A stretch of 64,000 nt of DNA, from positions 1,940,001-2,004,000 of the forward strand of contig NC_016935.1 in the NCBI RefSeq assembly GCF_000250655.1, in the 5' to 3' direction. Under the pieces are notes generated by a model. The model searched no databases. It was given only the letters and a program-made list of their open reading frames with translations, and was not told the DNA's origin. Both the position numbers and the translations under genes were made by a program. The stretch comes from Paenibacillus mucilaginosus 3016. Lineage in GTDB: Bacteria > Bacillota > Bacilli > Paenibacillales > NBRC-103111. This document shows positions 63,981 to 64,000 of the stretch, one piece after another. Every line of letters starts with the position of its first letter. The first letter of the stretch is position 1.

Positions 63981-64000
63981 ATGAATTGGGATGTAACCGC
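63981..64000 (+). CDS. Start of an unidentified gene (cut by window edge)
   Basis: GGGGAG eight bases before an ATG, followed by six codons (MNWDVT). Too short to identify. It follows the LacI-type regulator by 44 bp on the same strand. Confidence 0.5.

Overview
The window looks like chromosomal DNA of a high-GC Paenibacillus-type Firmicute. Support comes from strong GGAGG-type ribosome binding sites with frequent TTG/GTG starts, a Bacillus-type Fnr with a C-terminal cysteine cluster, a KimA potassium importer behind a ydaO (c-di-AMP) leader, and a Paenibacillus-style secreted beta/alpha-amylase fusion. No rRNA, tRNA, phage, transposase or CRISPR array was seen.

Region 1 (1-31,966) is an island for life without oxygen. 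It holds flavohemoglobin (cut by the left edge), a Crp/Fnr-like regulator, pyruvate formate-lyase and its activase, and two hemerythrin-like proteins. It also holds a compact nitrate reductase operon (NarI-like cytochrome b, NasC/NapA-type Mo subunit, Fe-S subunit, Tat-type Rieske protein, small membrane protein), hybrid cluster protein and Fnr itself. A GAF protein/response regulator/kinase set resembling NreABC, a ribosome hibernation factor, AdhE, NirBD and a MobA-like protein complete it. Seven Fnr-type sites (TGTGA-N6-TCACA or close) lie upstream of these units. In front of pflB, the hemerythrin-hpf operon and adhE, and probably mobA, the site is centred about 41.5-42.5 bases before the predicted transcription start, the class II activator position. 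The gene-free stretches (6.4-7.5, 8.9-10.4 and 22.4-23.9 kb) are filled with several unrelated tandem-repeat and hairpin arrays.

Region 2 (32.1-36.7 kb) is mixed: GTP cyclohydrolase II, a PAS-PAS-GGDEF protein, a secreted NlpC/P60 peptidase, and a TIR-like protein translationally coupled to a 59-residue basic protein. This last pair is the best candidate here for an undescribed defence or signalling unit.

Region 3 (36.8-44.1 kb) is a histidine utilisation operon, hutH-hutU-hutI-M20 hydrolase-hutF. The deiminase route appears to end in an M20 amidohydrolase rather than a classical HutG. A possible attenuator precedes hutH.

Region 4 (44.3-54.1 kb) contains a secreted beta-amylase/CBM25/alpha-amylase polyprotein and a second beta-amylase with CBM20, each with catabolite-response elements. 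Between them are CcdC-like and EamA-family membrane proteins and kimA under its c-di-AMP riboswitch.

Region 5 (54.2-64.0 kb) has a tiny XapX protein and a BMP-family nucleoside ABC transporter whose second permease appears frameshifted. A purine-type deaminase, a chemoreceptor, a LacI regulator with an odd start region, and the first codons of the gene it may control follow.
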